From Dactylosporangium sucinum (GTDB lineage Bacteria > Actinomycetota > Actinomycetes > Mycobacteriales > Micromonosporaceae), in contig NZ_BMPI01000027.1 in the NCBI RefSeq assembly GCF_014647515.1, positions 89,059 through 140,865 of the forward strand: a stretch of DNA of 51,807 bases, read 5' to 3'. The translations under genes and the position numbers were made by a program. The notes below the pieces were generated by a model that saw only the letters and a program-made list of their open reading frames with translations, was not told where the DNA came from and did no database searches. Position 1 is the first letter of the stretch. Each line of letters starts with the position of its first letter. Positions 32,414 through 41,074 of the stretch are shown here, piece by piece.

Positions 32414-33630
32414 TGCTCATTCTCGGCGCCAGCGAGGACCAGCTGCCGGTGTATCTGGAGGCACGCCGCCGCGGCATCGCCACCATCGCCGTCGACCAGC
32501 GCCGCGACCGCCCCGCCCTGGCCCACGCCGACGCCTGGCTGCCGGTCAGCACCCGCGACACCGCCGGCATCGTCGCCGCGCTCGACGGCCGGCGGCCCAC
32601 GTCGGTCGTGGCCGCGGCCAGCGACGCCGGGCTGCGCAGCTGGCACGAGCTCGGCGAGCTGTTCGAGCTGCCGTACCGGTTCCCGGCCACCGCCGCCCGC
32701 GCGTCGCTGGACAAGGCGGTGTTCCACGAGGTGGCCCGCGCCGCCGGGGTTCCGGGGTACCGCTGGTACCAGGGCGCCGACCGGGCCGCCCTGACCCGCG
32801 CCGCCCACGAGTTCGGCTTCCCGGTGGTGGTCAAGCCGCCGGACACGTCGGGCAGCAAGGGCGTCACGCGCGTCGAGCACCCGGAGGCGCTGGCGGGCGC
32901 GCTGCGGTACGCCGGCGGCTTCACCACGGGCGACGAGCTGCTCGTGGAGGAGTACGTGGCCGGGCGGAACCTGACCGTCGACGTGTTCATGCAGGCCGGC
33001 CGGGCCGGCTTCGCCGGCATCACGGAGAAGCGCATCGTCCCCGGGCCGCACTTCGTCATCGGCGGGCACACCGGCCCGGCCCGGCTCGCCGACGCCACCC
33101 GCAACGCCCTCGTCGCCGCCGCCGAGCGGCTGTGCCGGGCGATCGGCCTCACCGACGGCCCGGCCAACTTCGACGTCGTGCTGCGCGGCGACGGCACGTT
33201 CGCCGTGCTGGAGGTCAACGCGCGGCTGTGCGGCAACGCGTTCCCGCGGCTCATGCACCACATGTACGGCGTCGACACCGTCGCCGCGCTCGTCTCGCTC
33301 GCGCTCGGCGAGCCGTTCACGCTCACCCCGACCCGCAGCGACGCCGGCGTCATCCACGTGCTCGCCTCGCCGCTCGCCCACGACAGCGTCCTCGCCGCCG
33401 TCCGCGGCCTGGACGAGGCGCGGGCGCTGCCCGGCGTCGTGTGCTGCGAGGTGTACTCGGCGCCCGGCGACCCGGTCCGCCCGTTCGACCAGGCCGCGAA
33501 CAAGCTCGGCTACCTCATCGTCACCGGGCCCGACCGGCGGGCGGCGCAGGAGCGCCTGGCCGCGGCCCTGGACGTGCTGCGCATCGACTACGAGGAGCCT
33601 CAGGGCGCGTACTCGCTCACGACCAGCTGA
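32410..33630 (+). CDS. ATP-grasp ligase
   Basis: The 406-aa enzyme has a pre-ATP-grasp Rossmann-like domain (MMLILGASEDQLPVYLEARR) and the ATP-grasp fold: GFPVVVKPPDTSGSKGV for ATP binding, LLVEEYVAGRNLTVDVFM, and the metal-binding end VLEVNARLCGN. This matches carboxylate-amine ligases such as CarB/PurK-like and D-Ala-D-Ala-like proteins, which join a carboxylate to an amine via an acyl-phosphate. It is the last gene of the operon, coupled to the GT2 by ATGA, and overlaps the convergent CapK-like gene by 31 bases. The likely job is to attach an amino acid or similar group to a sugar of the same pathway (inference). Confidence 0.88.
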   Translation: MMLILGASEDQLPVYLEARRRGIATIAVDQRRDRPALAHADAWLPVSTRDTAGIVAALDGRRPTSVVAAASDAGLRSWHELGELFELPYRFPATAARASLDKAVFHEVARAAGVPGYRWYQGADRAALTRAAHEFGFPVVVKPPDTSGSKGVTRVEHPEALAGALRYAGGFTTGDELLVEEYVAGRNLTVDVFMQAGRAGFAGITEKRIVPGPHFVIGGHTGPARLADATRNALVAAAERLCRAIGLTDGPANFDVVLRGDGTFAVLEVNARLCGNAFPRLMHHMYGVDTVAALVSLALGEPFTLTPTRSDAGVIHVLASPLAHDSVLAAVRGLDEARALPGVVCCEVYSAPGDPVRPFDQAANKLGYLIVTGPDRRAAQERLAAALDVLRIDYEEPQGAYSLTTS

Positions 33631-34859
33631 CCCTTGCCGCCGGGCGTGAGCGGGATGCGCTCGCTGAGGTGCAGCTCCAGCGGCATCCCGCCGCCCGCCC
33701 GGCGCAGCAGGGTGCGCTCGGTGCCGGCCAGGACGTCCCCGGCCGGCATCGAGCCGTCCGGCACGACGAACACCCGGATCGTGCCGGCGGCGTCCTGGCG
33801 CACGTACAGCTCGGCGACCCCCGGCTCCAGCATCGCCACGCCCAGGAACACGTCGCCGAAGACCTTCCGGCCGTCGGGCAGCACGACCGCGTCGTTGGAC
33901 CGGCCGGTGGTCAGCGTCATCGTCCGGAACCGCCGCCCGCACGGGCACGGGTCCGGCGAGATCCGCCCGACGTCGCCCAGGGCGTAGCGGACCAGCGGCA
34001 TCGCCCGCTCCTGGAACGCCGTCACGACAAGCTGACCCTCCTTGCCGTCGGGCAGCGGGTGCCCGGCGTCGTCGAGCACCTCGGCGAAGACCCGGTCCTC
34101 GGCCAGGTGGCGGCCGCCGCGGTGGCACTCGAAGTAGATGTTCAGCGTCTCGTAGGCGGAGTACTCGTCGCGGACCGGCACGCCGAAGCCCTGCTCCAGC
34201 GCGGCCCGGTTCTCCGGCACCAGCAGCTCCGACTCGGTCAGCAGCAGGCGCAGGTGCCGGCGCAGGGCGGCGAGCTCGGCGGCGGTCAGCGTCCGCAGCA
34301 GCTCCCGCAGGTGCACGGGATATCCGATGAGTACCTTGGGGCGGTACGCGAGCAGGTCGGCGACCCACTGGCGGGGTGGCTGCGTGGTGAGCACGACGTG
34401 CCGGCGGAACAGCCCGACGCGTTCGACCAGCCGGCCGGGCATCGGGAACGGCTTGAGGTGCGCCAGGCGGTCCGTGGGCAGGTACCGGCGGGTGGCGAGG
34501 AACCGGCGCACGCAGGCGGCCATGTGGTAGTCGTGGGCGTTCATGTCGTGCCAGCCGGTGACGCGGTGTCCCGTGGTACCGCTGGAGGAGAACGACACGC
34601 ACGCGTCTGTGTCCACGCCGTCGGCGACGAACTCCCGGTTGGGGGTGGCCCGCATGATCACCTTGGTCAGCAGCGGGACCGACGCGAGGTCTTCCAGTGT
34701 CGCGAGCCGCGGCAGCCGGCCGCGGTAGTACGGGACGTACGCGTTGGCGTGGGCGAGCATCCCGTTCAGGCCGCGCAGCTGGTGCCTGCGCAGCCCGGCT
34801 CGGCTGCCGTACTGGCGGGCGAGCGCCAGCGGTACATAGGCGATCTCACGCGGCAACAT
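33600..34859 (-). CDS. CapK/PaaK-like AMP-forming ligase
   Basis: The 419-aa protein belongs to the phenylacetate-CoA-ligase/CapK family: the P-loop is SSSGTTGHRVTGWHD, followed by LIGYPVHLRELLRTL, YSAYETLNIYFECHRGG and the adenylate motif VRYALGDVGRI, then CPCGRRFRTM, a Cys pair typical of the family. Such proteins activate carboxylates as adenylates; relatives occur in capsule clusters. The ATG at 34859 is chosen because GGAGG lies six bases upstream, whereas the ATG at 34865 abuts it. It overlaps the upstream flippase gene by 14 bases and is coupled to it. It is convergent with, and overlaps, the ATP-grasp gene. Confidence 0.85.
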   Translation of the reverse strand: MLPREIAYVPLALARQYGSRAGLRRHQLRGLNGMLAHANAYVPYYRGRLPRLATLEDLASVPLLTKVIMRATPNREFVADGVDTDACVSFSSSGTTGHRVTGWHDMNAHDYHMAACVRRFLATRRYLPTDRLAHLKPFPMPGRLVERVGLFRRHVVLTTQPPRQWVADLLAYRPKVLIGYPVHLRELLRTLTAAELAALRRHLRLLLTESELLVPENRAALEQGFGVPVRDEYSAYETLNIYFECHRGGRHLAEDRVFAEVLDDAGHPLPDGKEGQLVVTAFQERAMPLVRYALGDVGRISPDPCPCGRRFRTMTLTTGRSNDAVVLPDGRKVFGDVFLGVAMLEPGVAELYVRQDAAGTIRVFVVPDGSMPAGDVLAGTERTLLRRAGGGMPLELHLSERIPLTPGGKGQLVVSEYAP

Positions 34860-36102
34860 GGACATCCTCCTCGACGGGGGCCGGCGCCGGGCGGCGGGCC
34901 AGCCGGTGCCAGAGCGTGGCCGCCTGCGCGACCTCGGCGACGGCGAGCGCGGCGAGCAGGCCGACGCCGCCGGCGAGCGGCACCGCGACCACCCCCGACA
35001 GCGCGGCCGCCGCCAGCCCCACGGCCGCCGCCAGGCCGGTGATCCGGGTCGACGCCGCGTCCGAGTTCTCCACCAGGTACCCGGCGAGGATCACGGCCAT
35101 CAGCATCGGCGTGCGGGCCAGCAGCAGCACCGCCCACACCACCGGCGCGGCGGGGCCGCGGCTGGCGGCGAACAGCTCGGCGCCGGCGGCGCCGAGCACC
35201 GCGAGGTACGCCAGGTCGGCGGCGACGACCCAGCGCACGACCCGCAGCGCCGTGCGCCGCCCGCTCGCGCCGCCCGCGCCGACGAGCCGGACCGACACCC
35301 ACGGCGTGTAGACGCGCAGCACGTACAGCAGGAGATTGACGCCGGCCGACCACACGACGTCGACGACGACCAGCGGGCCCACCTGGTCGCGGAACGCCGA
35401 CGCGGACAGCAGGGCCACCAGGACGCTCGTGCAGAGGTACAGGCAGACCTCGGGCGTGCCCATGAGCGCGACGGTGCAGGCGATGCGGCGCACGAACGCC
35501 GGCCGGTGCCGGATGACCAGCGAGGGCCGGCCGAGCCGCAGCAGCAGCGGCACGCAGAGGGCGGTCTGGGCGGCGGCGAGCGCGGCGAGGTACCCGAGCG
35601 GCCCGAGCCCGGCGGCCGCCAGCCCGAGCAGGCCGAGCTGGACGGCGGCGAGCGCGAGGAAGGTGCGCGAGTCGTACCACGGCCGCCCCATGGCCCGGTG
35701 CAGCCCGACGAGCAGCAGCACGACCCCGGTCATGGTGGCGGTGGTGGCCGCCCCGAGGTAGACGGCGACGGCGCCGTGCGGCGCGACCAGCGCGCTGACC
35801 GCGAAGGCCGCGAGCACGGGCGCCGGCACGGCCCACAGCACCGCGGCCGCGGCCCGGACGATGAGCGGCCCGGTGCGCGGCGCGCGGGGCAGCAGCTTGA
35901 GGACGGTCTTCTCGGGCCCGGCGACGAGCAGCGCGACGATCCACGAGAAGGTGGCGACGGCCCCGCCGAAGATCCCGTACCGCGCGGTGCCCCACACGGG
36001 CAGCAGCGCCACGGTGGCGAGCAGCTGCGAGGCACGGTAGGCGGAGCGTCCGGCCAGCAGCGAAGCAAGCGTCCGCGGCCGGACCCGGCCGGGGGCATCC
36101 AC
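34846..36102 (-). CDS. Polysaccharide flippase-like membrane protein
   Basis: The 418-aa protein has about 12 hydrophobic helices (for example ASQLLATVALLPVWGTARYG, IFGGAVATFSWIVALLVAGP, AALSGVVAVPLAGGVGLLAA). The early segment RASQLLATV with YGIFGGAVATFSW resembles the MOP/Wzx-type exporters that flip lipid-linked oligosaccharides, where a Gly-rich first helix pair is usual. It would move the finished glycan across the membrane. The GTG start at 36102 has only a weak ribosome site (GAAGGG). It is the upstream partner of the CapK-like gene. Family assignment is by topology and context. Confidence 0.65.
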   Translation of the reverse strand: MDAPGRVRPRTLASLLAGRSAYRASQLLATVALLPVWGTARYGIFGGAVATFSWIVALLVAGPEKTVLKLLPRAPRTGPLIVRAAAAVLWAVPAPVLAAFAVSALVAPHGAVAVYLGAATTATMTGVVLLLVGLHRAMGRPWYDSRTFLALAAVQLGLLGLAAAGLGPLGYLAALAAAQTALCVPLLLRLGRPSLVIRHRPAFVRRIACTVALMGTPEVCLYLCTSVLVALLSASAFRDQVGPLVVVDVVWSAGVNLLLYVLRVYTPWVSVRLVGAGGASGRRTALRVVRWVVAADLAYLAVLGAAGAELFAASRGPAAPVVWAVLLLARTPMLMAVILAGYLVENSDAASTRITGLAAAVGLAAAALSGVVAVPLAGGVGLLAALAVAEVAQAATLWHRLARRPAPAPVEEDVHVAA

Positions 36103-36207
36103 GCCCTTCAGTGTTCCATCGCTGGACGATCGTCAATGTCTCACGACGTTCGGCAAGGGCCAGGAGTAGGGCCGCCCCGCCGGGCCGACCTCCCCCGGCT
36201 CCGCACA

Positions 36208-36260
36208 GATCGATGGAGCGTTCCGGCTGCCATGACGACCAGAACGCGCCATCGATCATG
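36208..36260. repeat. Palindromic element, family B copy 2, over a stop codon
   Basis: Arms GATCGATGGAGCGTTCCGG (36208-36226) and 36239-36257 pair at 17 of 19 positions around the loop CTGCCATGACGA. The right flank CATGATCG supplies the minus-strand stop of the beta-propeller gene, as at 28545-28600. Confidence 0.9.
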
Positions 36261-37575
36261 AGGCGGGAGCGGCCGGCGGGTCGGGACGTGCTGCCCGGCC
36301 GGCGCTGCGCCGGCGGCGCAGCAGCAGCCAGGCCACGGCCGCCGCGGCGAGCAGGACCGTCGTCGCCGTCAGGAGGCGCAGCCAGAGCGGCCACGGGCCG
36401 CGCTGGGCGGAGCCGGCGTCGGCGGACCGGAGGTCCGGGAGCTGGCCCGCGGCGAGTTGCAGGTCGTACGTGGTGCTCGAGCCGGCGAAGCGGGACAGCG
36501 GGCGCGGGTTGCCCGGCAGCGGGACTGCCGACACCGTGCGGCCGACCGTCGAGCTGCTCTCGCTGAGGAGCAGCTCGTCCGTGGCGCGCCAGCCCAGCAG
36601 GGAGATCTCGGTCGATCGCTCGAGGCCCGGCGGTACCGCCGAATCCCCCGACACCGCGACGAACGTCAGCGTGCAGGGGATCTTGCCCACGCCCGCGTTG
36701 TCGACGAGCGCGATCCAGCGACCGTCCGGCGACCATGCGTTCGGGCCGGCGATGCGGGCGCCGAACGGGATCGAGCCCACGGTCACCGGCGCGCCGCCGG
36801 CGACGTCGACGATCCGCAGTTCGCTGCGGGTCTCGAGTTGTTCCTGCACCGCCACCCGCCGCCCGTCCGGCGCGAAGGCCGCCTCGGCCGCGCGGACCGG
36901 CAGGGTCGCCGACGCGCCGGAGCGCAGGTCGAGCAGGGCCGAGTCGGCGCCCGCCTCGTAGACCAGCCGGGTGCCGTCCGGCGACCAGGCGCGCGGGTGG
37001 ATCACGCCCGTCGTCGGGGCGGCGAAGTGCCGGGTGTCGCCCGTGGCCAGGTCGACCACGGCCACGTCGCCGGCGTCGCCGAGGCTGCCGACGGCGACCG
37101 CCGTGCCGTCCGGGGACAGCAGCGCGGGCGCGTCCTGCCAGGTGCCCAGCTCGACCTTGCCGCCGCGGCGCTCGGCCTCGTCGAGCCGGCGGTACGTGCG
37201 CCCGTCCGCCCCGACGACGATCGTCTGCAGCGTATGGAGCACCCGGGGGCCGTTGCTGCCCTGCACGTACACGGCGACGGCCCGCCCCGGCGGCGCGTCC
37301 GACACGGTCGCGGTGAGCAGCGACAGGCCGGCGAACGTCCGCGGCAGGACCGGCGCGGCGTCCTTCGGCTGGGCGGTCTGGGCGAGCAGCCCCGGGCCGG
37401 CGACCGCGCCGAGCAGCACGGACAGTACGGCGACGGCGCTGAGCACGGGTCGCCAGCGCGCGGGCCGGGCCTCCGCCCGGGCCAGGAGCGCGCCCGGCTC
37501 GGGCGGGACGACCGGCAGGGTGTCGGCGACCTCGCGGAGCGCCGCGCCGAGGCGGGTGTGCGGGTCAGCCGGCAT
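36256..37575 (-). CDS. Membrane beta-propeller protein, candidate anti-sigma partner
   Basis: The 439-aa product has a cytoplasmic N-terminus of about 40 residues (TRLGAALREVADTLPVVPPE), a membrane helix at about 44-65, a large extracytoplasmic domain with TolB/WD40-like blades (LLSPDGTAVAVGSLGD, AWSPDGTRLVYEAGADS, AFAPDGRRVAVQEQ, AWSPDGRWIALVDN), and a second membrane helix near 398-418 (WLRLLTATTVLLAAAAVAWL) with an Arg-rich tail. The start overlaps the stop of the sigma factor gene by 11 bases. That coupling and the transmembrane layout suggest it senses an envelope signal and controls the sigma factor, although no known anti-sigma domain is recognised. Confidence 0.8.
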   Translation of the reverse strand: MPADPHTRLGAALREVADTLPVVPPEPGALLARAEARPARWRPVLSAVAVLSVLLGAVAGPGLLAQTAQPKDAAPVLPRTFAGLSLLTATVSDAPPGRAVAVYVQGSNGPRVLHTLQTIVVGADGRTYRRLDEAERRGGKVELGTWQDAPALLSPDGTAVAVGSLGDAGDVAVVDLATGDTRHFAAPTTGVIHPRAWSPDGTRLVYEAGADSALLDLRSGASATLPVRAAEAAFAPDGRRVAVQEQLETRSELRIVDVAGGAPVTVGSIPFGARIAGPNAWSPDGRWIALVDNAGVGKIPCTLTFVAVSGDSAVPPGLERSTEISLLGWRATDELLLSESSSTVGRTVSAVPLPGNPRPLSRFAGSSTTYDLQLAAGQLPDLRSADAGSAQRGPWPLWLRLLTATTVLLAAAAVAWLLLRRRRSAGRAARPDPPAAPAS

Positions 37576-38059
37576 CGAGCTCCTCCTTGACCGCGGCCAG
37601 CCCGCGGTGCAGCAGCGACTTGACCGTCCCCGGCCGGCAGCCGAGGGCCTCGGCGATCTCCGCCTCGGGCAGGTCGAGGTAGTACCGCAGGAACACGGCC
37701 GCCCGCTGGCGCGGGTTCAGCCGGTGCAGGGCCGCCCGCACCGCCTGGGCGTCGGCGCTGTCGGCCGTCCACGCGGGCTCGGCGACGCCGGCGTGGCGGC
37801 GCTCCAGCCGGCGCCGCCGCACCCACGACGTGCACCGCGACACGACGGCGCGGCGCAGGTAGGGCACCGGCTCGCGGACGGTGGCGCCGCGGCGGTACCA
37901 CTCGATGAACGCCTCCTGCACGACGTCCTCGGCGGCGGGCCGGCTGCCGGTCGTCACGTACGCGAGCCGGACCAGCGGCGCGTAGTGCGCGGCGTACACC
38001 GCCCGGAAGGCCCCATGGTCGAGCCCTTCCGGCGCGGGTCGGTCGGTCAGCACGGTCAC
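37565..38059 (-). CDS. ECF (SigE-family) RNA polymerase sigma factor
   Basis: The 164-aa protein has sigma region 2 (FRAVYAAHYAPLVRLAYVTT, then AAEDVVQEAFIEWYRRG) and region 4 (ALHRLNPRQRAAVFLRYYLD with LPEAEIAEALGCRPGTVKSL, LHRGLA). Size and motifs are those of the small SigE-type extracytoplasmic-function sigma factors of actinobacteria. The start is GTG at 38059 or 38053; both lack a strong ribosome site. It is coupled to the membrane beta-propeller gene and follows an unknown gene on the same strand by 47 bases. It probably responds to an envelope signal relayed by that membrane protein. Confidence 0.9.
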   Translation of the reverse strand: MTVLTDRPAPEGLDHGAFRAVYAAHYAPLVRLAYVTTGSRPAAEDVVQEAFIEWYRRGATVREPVPYLRRAVVSRCTSWVRRRRLERRHAGVAEPAWTADSADAQAVRAALHRLNPRQRAAVFLRYYLDLPEAEIAEALGCRPGTVKSLLHRGLAAVKEELDAG

Positions 38060-38106
38060 ATGGTCCAGGGCGCACGGGTCCCGCGATCGGTTCCACCGAC
38101 TTCTTG

Positions 38107-38628
38107 TCAGGCGGCCGACAGCGCTCCGGCCGGAGCGGGGGTGACGTCGTCCAGCGCATCCCACAGCGCCGGGACGCCGGCCAGCGCGGCCGCCGCCACC
38201 TCGTCGCGCTCGCGCAGCCAGGCCAGGTGGCGCAGGGCGTGCGCCGCCACCGCGTCCACGGGGACCTGCGCCGGGCTCGGCGCGGCCGGGTCGCCCGAGT
38301 GGGCGAGGGCGCGCGACACCAGCGGTGCCGAGTCCGCGGCCGCGGTGCCGTCGAGCACGGCGAGGTAGGTCAGCACCACCGCGCCCGCGTCGAAGCGCCA
38401 CGACGTCGAGTGCAGCAGCGTGAGCGGCGCCCAGCCGGGGTGAGGACCATCGCGCTGGACGCCGCGAGCCGGCGCGGCCAGGCCGGCCGCCGCCGCGTCC
38501 GGGTGCGTGTCCCGCGGCAGCGCCGCGCAGACGCGCCGGTAGTGCACGGTCGCGTCGCGGACGCCCACGACCAGCACCTCAACCCGGACCGGCACGGCCC
38601 CGAGATCGTCTCGCCACACCACTGCCAC
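38107..38628 (-). CDS. Uncharacterised 173-aa protein
   Basis: No family is recognised. The frame opens VAVVWRDDLGAVPVRVEVLV and contains HPGWAPLTLLHSTSWRFDAG, VVLTYLAVLDG and a helical Ala-rich end (VPVDAVAAHALRHLAWLRER). The look is of a single small alpha/beta domain with no signal peptide. GTG codons at 38628, 38622 and 38619 are all possible starts; a TTG at 38658 would overlap the upstream regulator gene by 14 bases. It lies directly after the STAND regulator and before the sigma factor on the same strand, so it may share their message. Confidence 0.6.
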   Translation of the reverse strand: MAVVWRDDLGAVPVRVEVLVVGVRDATVHYRRVCAALPRDTHPDAAAAGLAAPARGVQRDGPHPGWAPLTLLHSTSWRFDAGAVVLTYLAVLDGTAAADSAPLVSRALAHSGDPAAPSPAQVPVDAVAAHALRHLAWLRERDEVAAAALAGVPALWDALDDVTPAPAGALSAA

Positions 38629-38644
38629 TGTGCAGTATTTGCCA

Positions 38645-41074
38645 CTAAGTTGCAACAACCGCCAGCGCGGCGGCCGGGCGCAACCCCTCCCCCTCGGCGT
38701 GGGCGGCGGCGAAGGCCTCCCCGCCCAGCGCCGCCGCGAGGCCGGCGCGCAGCCCCTCGTCCGGCGGGCCGAGGGGGTGACGGCCGGCCGCCGCGCGCTC
38801 GCCGTGCGCCGCGCCGAGCAGGACCGCCGCCTCGCGCGGGCGCCCGCGGGCGGCGAGGACCGCGGCGAGCGACTCCAGGGCCGAGACGAGCACGATCGAC
38901 TGGCCGGCGACGGCCACCGCCTCGGCGCTGCCGCGCAGCAGGCTCTCCGCCCGGTCCAGGCGGCCGGCCGAGCGGGCCTCCTCGCCGAGCATCAACAGGG
39001 CCCGGCCGGTGCACCGGCGGTCGCCGAGCCGGCGCAGGGTGGGCAGCAGCGACCCCATGAGCCCGGCGGCCCGGCCGGTCTCGCCGCGGACCCAGGCCAG
39101 CTGGGCGAAGCCGACCGCCGCGTGGGCGATGTCGGTCTCGCTGCCGGCCGCCTCCGCGAGCTGCCGGCTCTCGCTGAGCCAGCCGCGGACCTCGTCGTCG
39201 CCGATGCCCGCGTTCATCGCCCGCTGGGCCATCATGAACAGGGTGTTGGCGGCGTACACCGGGTCGCCCACCCGGCGGAACAGCGTCACGCCGTCGCGGC
39301 CCCACTGCAGCGCCTCGCTGAGCGTGCTGGAGATCGAGACCAGGCCCTGCATGACGAGCGCCCGCTCCCACGCGTGGCCGGCGCCGAAGCCGGCGAGCGC
39401 CTCGAGCAGCGCGGGCCGGCTCAGCTCGGGCCGCAGCCAGGTGGCGCTCACGCCCAGCGCATGGGCGGCCCGGGCGCGGCTGACGTCGTCGAGTCCGGCG
39501 GCGAGCCGTCGTGCCCGCTCGGCCAGGTCGAGCGCGGTACGCCCGTCGGAGGCGTGCAGCAGCGCGCTCGCGGCGGCCAGGCCGGCGACGACCGCGGGCG
39601 ACGCGGGCGGCTCGCCGGCGGCCATGGTCCGGTGCAGCCATTCGCTGGCCTCGCGGCGCCGGCCGGCGAGGTCCCAGAACCGCTCCAGGGCGGCGATCCA
39701 GCGCCACGCCGCCTCCAGGTCGCCGGCCGCGACGCAGTGGGCCAGCGCGGCCCGGAGGTTCGGCTGCTCCGCGGTCAGCACGTCCAGCCACCGGCGCTGG
39801 CCGGGGCCGCGCAGGCGCCCGGCGGCATCCTCGGCGAACGCGAGGTAGTGGGCGGCGTGGTCCCGGCGCGCGGCCTCGGCGGCGCCGCCGTCCTCCAGCC
39901 GCTCGGCCGCGTAGGCGCGGAGGGTCTCCAGCAGCCGGTACCGCCGGGCGTCGGCGCCGACCGCGGTGACGAGCGACTTGTCGACCAGCGTCGGCAGCAG
40001 CGACACGACCGCGCCCGGGTGCACGGCCCGCACCGCGGCGTAGTCGAAGTCGGCCGGGAACACGCCGAGCCGGTCGAACAGGGCGCGCTCGTCGTCGTCG
40101 AGCAGCCGGTAGCTCCAGTCGATCGCGCCGCGCAGCGTGCGGTGCCGCGCGCCGGTGGTGCGGGCGCCGGCGGAGAGCAGGTCGAACCGGTGGTCGAGGT
40201 GCTCGACGAGCTCGGCCGGCCCGAACGTGCGGATCCGCGACGCGGCCAGCTCGATCGCGAGCGGCAGCCCGTCGACCCGCCGGCACAGCGCCGCGACCGC
40301 GGCCGCGTTGGCGTCGGTGAGCGCGAAGCCGGGTGACGCGGCGGCGGCCCGCTCGACGAACAGCCGGACCGCGGTGCTGTCCCCGACGGCGGCGCCGGCC
40401 TCCGGCACGTCGAGCGGCGGCACGGGGTACACCACCTCCCCGGGCACCCCGAGCGGCTCCCGGCTGGTCGCGAGCACCCGCACCGGGCCGCTGCCGAGCA
40501 GCTCGGCGACGACGGCCGCGGCCTCGGCCACGACGTGCTCGCAGTTGTCGACCAGTAGCAGGCCGGACAGCTCGGCGGCGGCGCCGCGCAGGATCTCGGC
40601 GAGCGACCAGCCGGGCTCCGGCACGACGCCGAGGGCGCGCGCGACGACGTCGCCGACCAGGTCGGCGGTCACCGGCGCGAGGTCGGCGAAGTAGGCCGCC
40701 CCGGCCGCGGCGTGCAGCGCCAGCCGGGTCTTGCCGACGCCGCCCGGCCCGACGAGCGTCACGAGGCGGTGGGTACCGAGGCGGTCGCGGACCTCGCCGG
40801 CCTCCCGCTCCCGCCCGACGAGGCTGGTCAGCGGGGCCGGCAGCGCCGGGCGGCCCGGGACCGGCCGGCGCAGCAGCCGCTCACCCGCCTCGACCAGCCC
40901 GGCCCGGTCGGCGACGCCGAGCTTGCGCAGCAGGGCGGCGATGTGGCTCTCCACGGTGCGGACCGAGACGTGGAGCCGCTCGGCGATCTCGCGGTTGCGC
41001 AGCCGCTCGCCGACCGCACGCAGGACGTCGGTCTCGCGGTCGGTGACCCCCGCCCGGGCCAGCTCGTCTGCCAT
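38645..41074 (-). CDS. STAND regulator: N-terminal LuxR HTH, NB-ARC-like ATPase, TPR
   Basis: The 809-aa protein starts with a LuxR-type helix-turn-helix at residues 10-65 (TDRETDVLRAVGERLRNREI, VSVRTVESHIAALLRKLG). A signal-transduction ATPase follows, with Walker A G109-PGGVGKT, Walker B LLLVDNCEHV, and sensor motif LATSREPLGVPGE, then RVDGLPLAIELAASRIRTFG and LDHRFDLLS of the NB-ARC/BTAD-less AfsR-like group. The last 400 residues are helical tetratricopeptide-like repeats. Large LuxR regulators (LAL) usually carry the HTH at the C-terminus, so the order here is reversed. The ATG at 41074 has GGAG upstream. It is divergent from the flavin monooxygenase operon, its likely target. Confidence 0.88.
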   Translation of the reverse strand: MADELARAGVTDRETDVLRAVGERLRNREIAERLHVSVRTVESHIAALLRKLGVADRAGLVEAGERLLRRPVPGRPALPAPLTSLVGREREAGEVRDRLGTHRLVTLVGPGGVGKTRLALHAAAGAAYFADLAPVTADLVGDVVARALGVVPEPGWSLAEILRGAAAELSGLLLVDNCEHVVAEAAAVVAELLGSGPVRVLATSREPLGVPGEVVYPVPPLDVPEAGAAVGDSTAVRLFVERAAAASPGFALTDANAAAVAALCRRVDGLPLAIELAASRIRTFGPAELVEHLDHRFDLLSAGARTTGARHRTLRGAIDWSYRLLDDDERALFDRLGVFPADFDYAAVRAVHPGAVVSLLPTLVDKSLVTAVGADARRYRLLETLRAYAAERLEDGGAAEAARRDHAAHYLAFAEDAAGRLRGPGQRRWLDVLTAEQPNLRAALAHCVAAGDLEAAWRWIAALERFWDLAGRRREASEWLHRTMAAGEPPASPAVVAGLAAASALLHASDGRTALDLAERARRLAAGLDDVSRARAAHALGVSATWLRPELSRPALLEALAGFGAGHAWERALVMQGLVSISSTLSEALQWGRDGVTLFRRVGDPVYAANTLFMMAQRAMNAGIGDDEVRGWLSESRQLAEAAGSETDIAHAAVGFAQLAWVRGETGRAAGLMGSLLPTLRRLGDRRCTGRALLMLGEEARSAGRLDRAESLLRGSAEAVAVAGQSIVLVSALESLAAVLAARGRPREAAVLLGAAHGERAAAGRHPLGPPDEGLRAGLAAALGGEAFAAAHAEGEGLRPAAALAVVAT

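Noticed and set aside
38645..41074. Calling the STAND regulator an AfsR/SARP protein
   Set aside because: The N-terminus is a LuxR-type HTH, with no BTAD or OmpR-type SARP domain.
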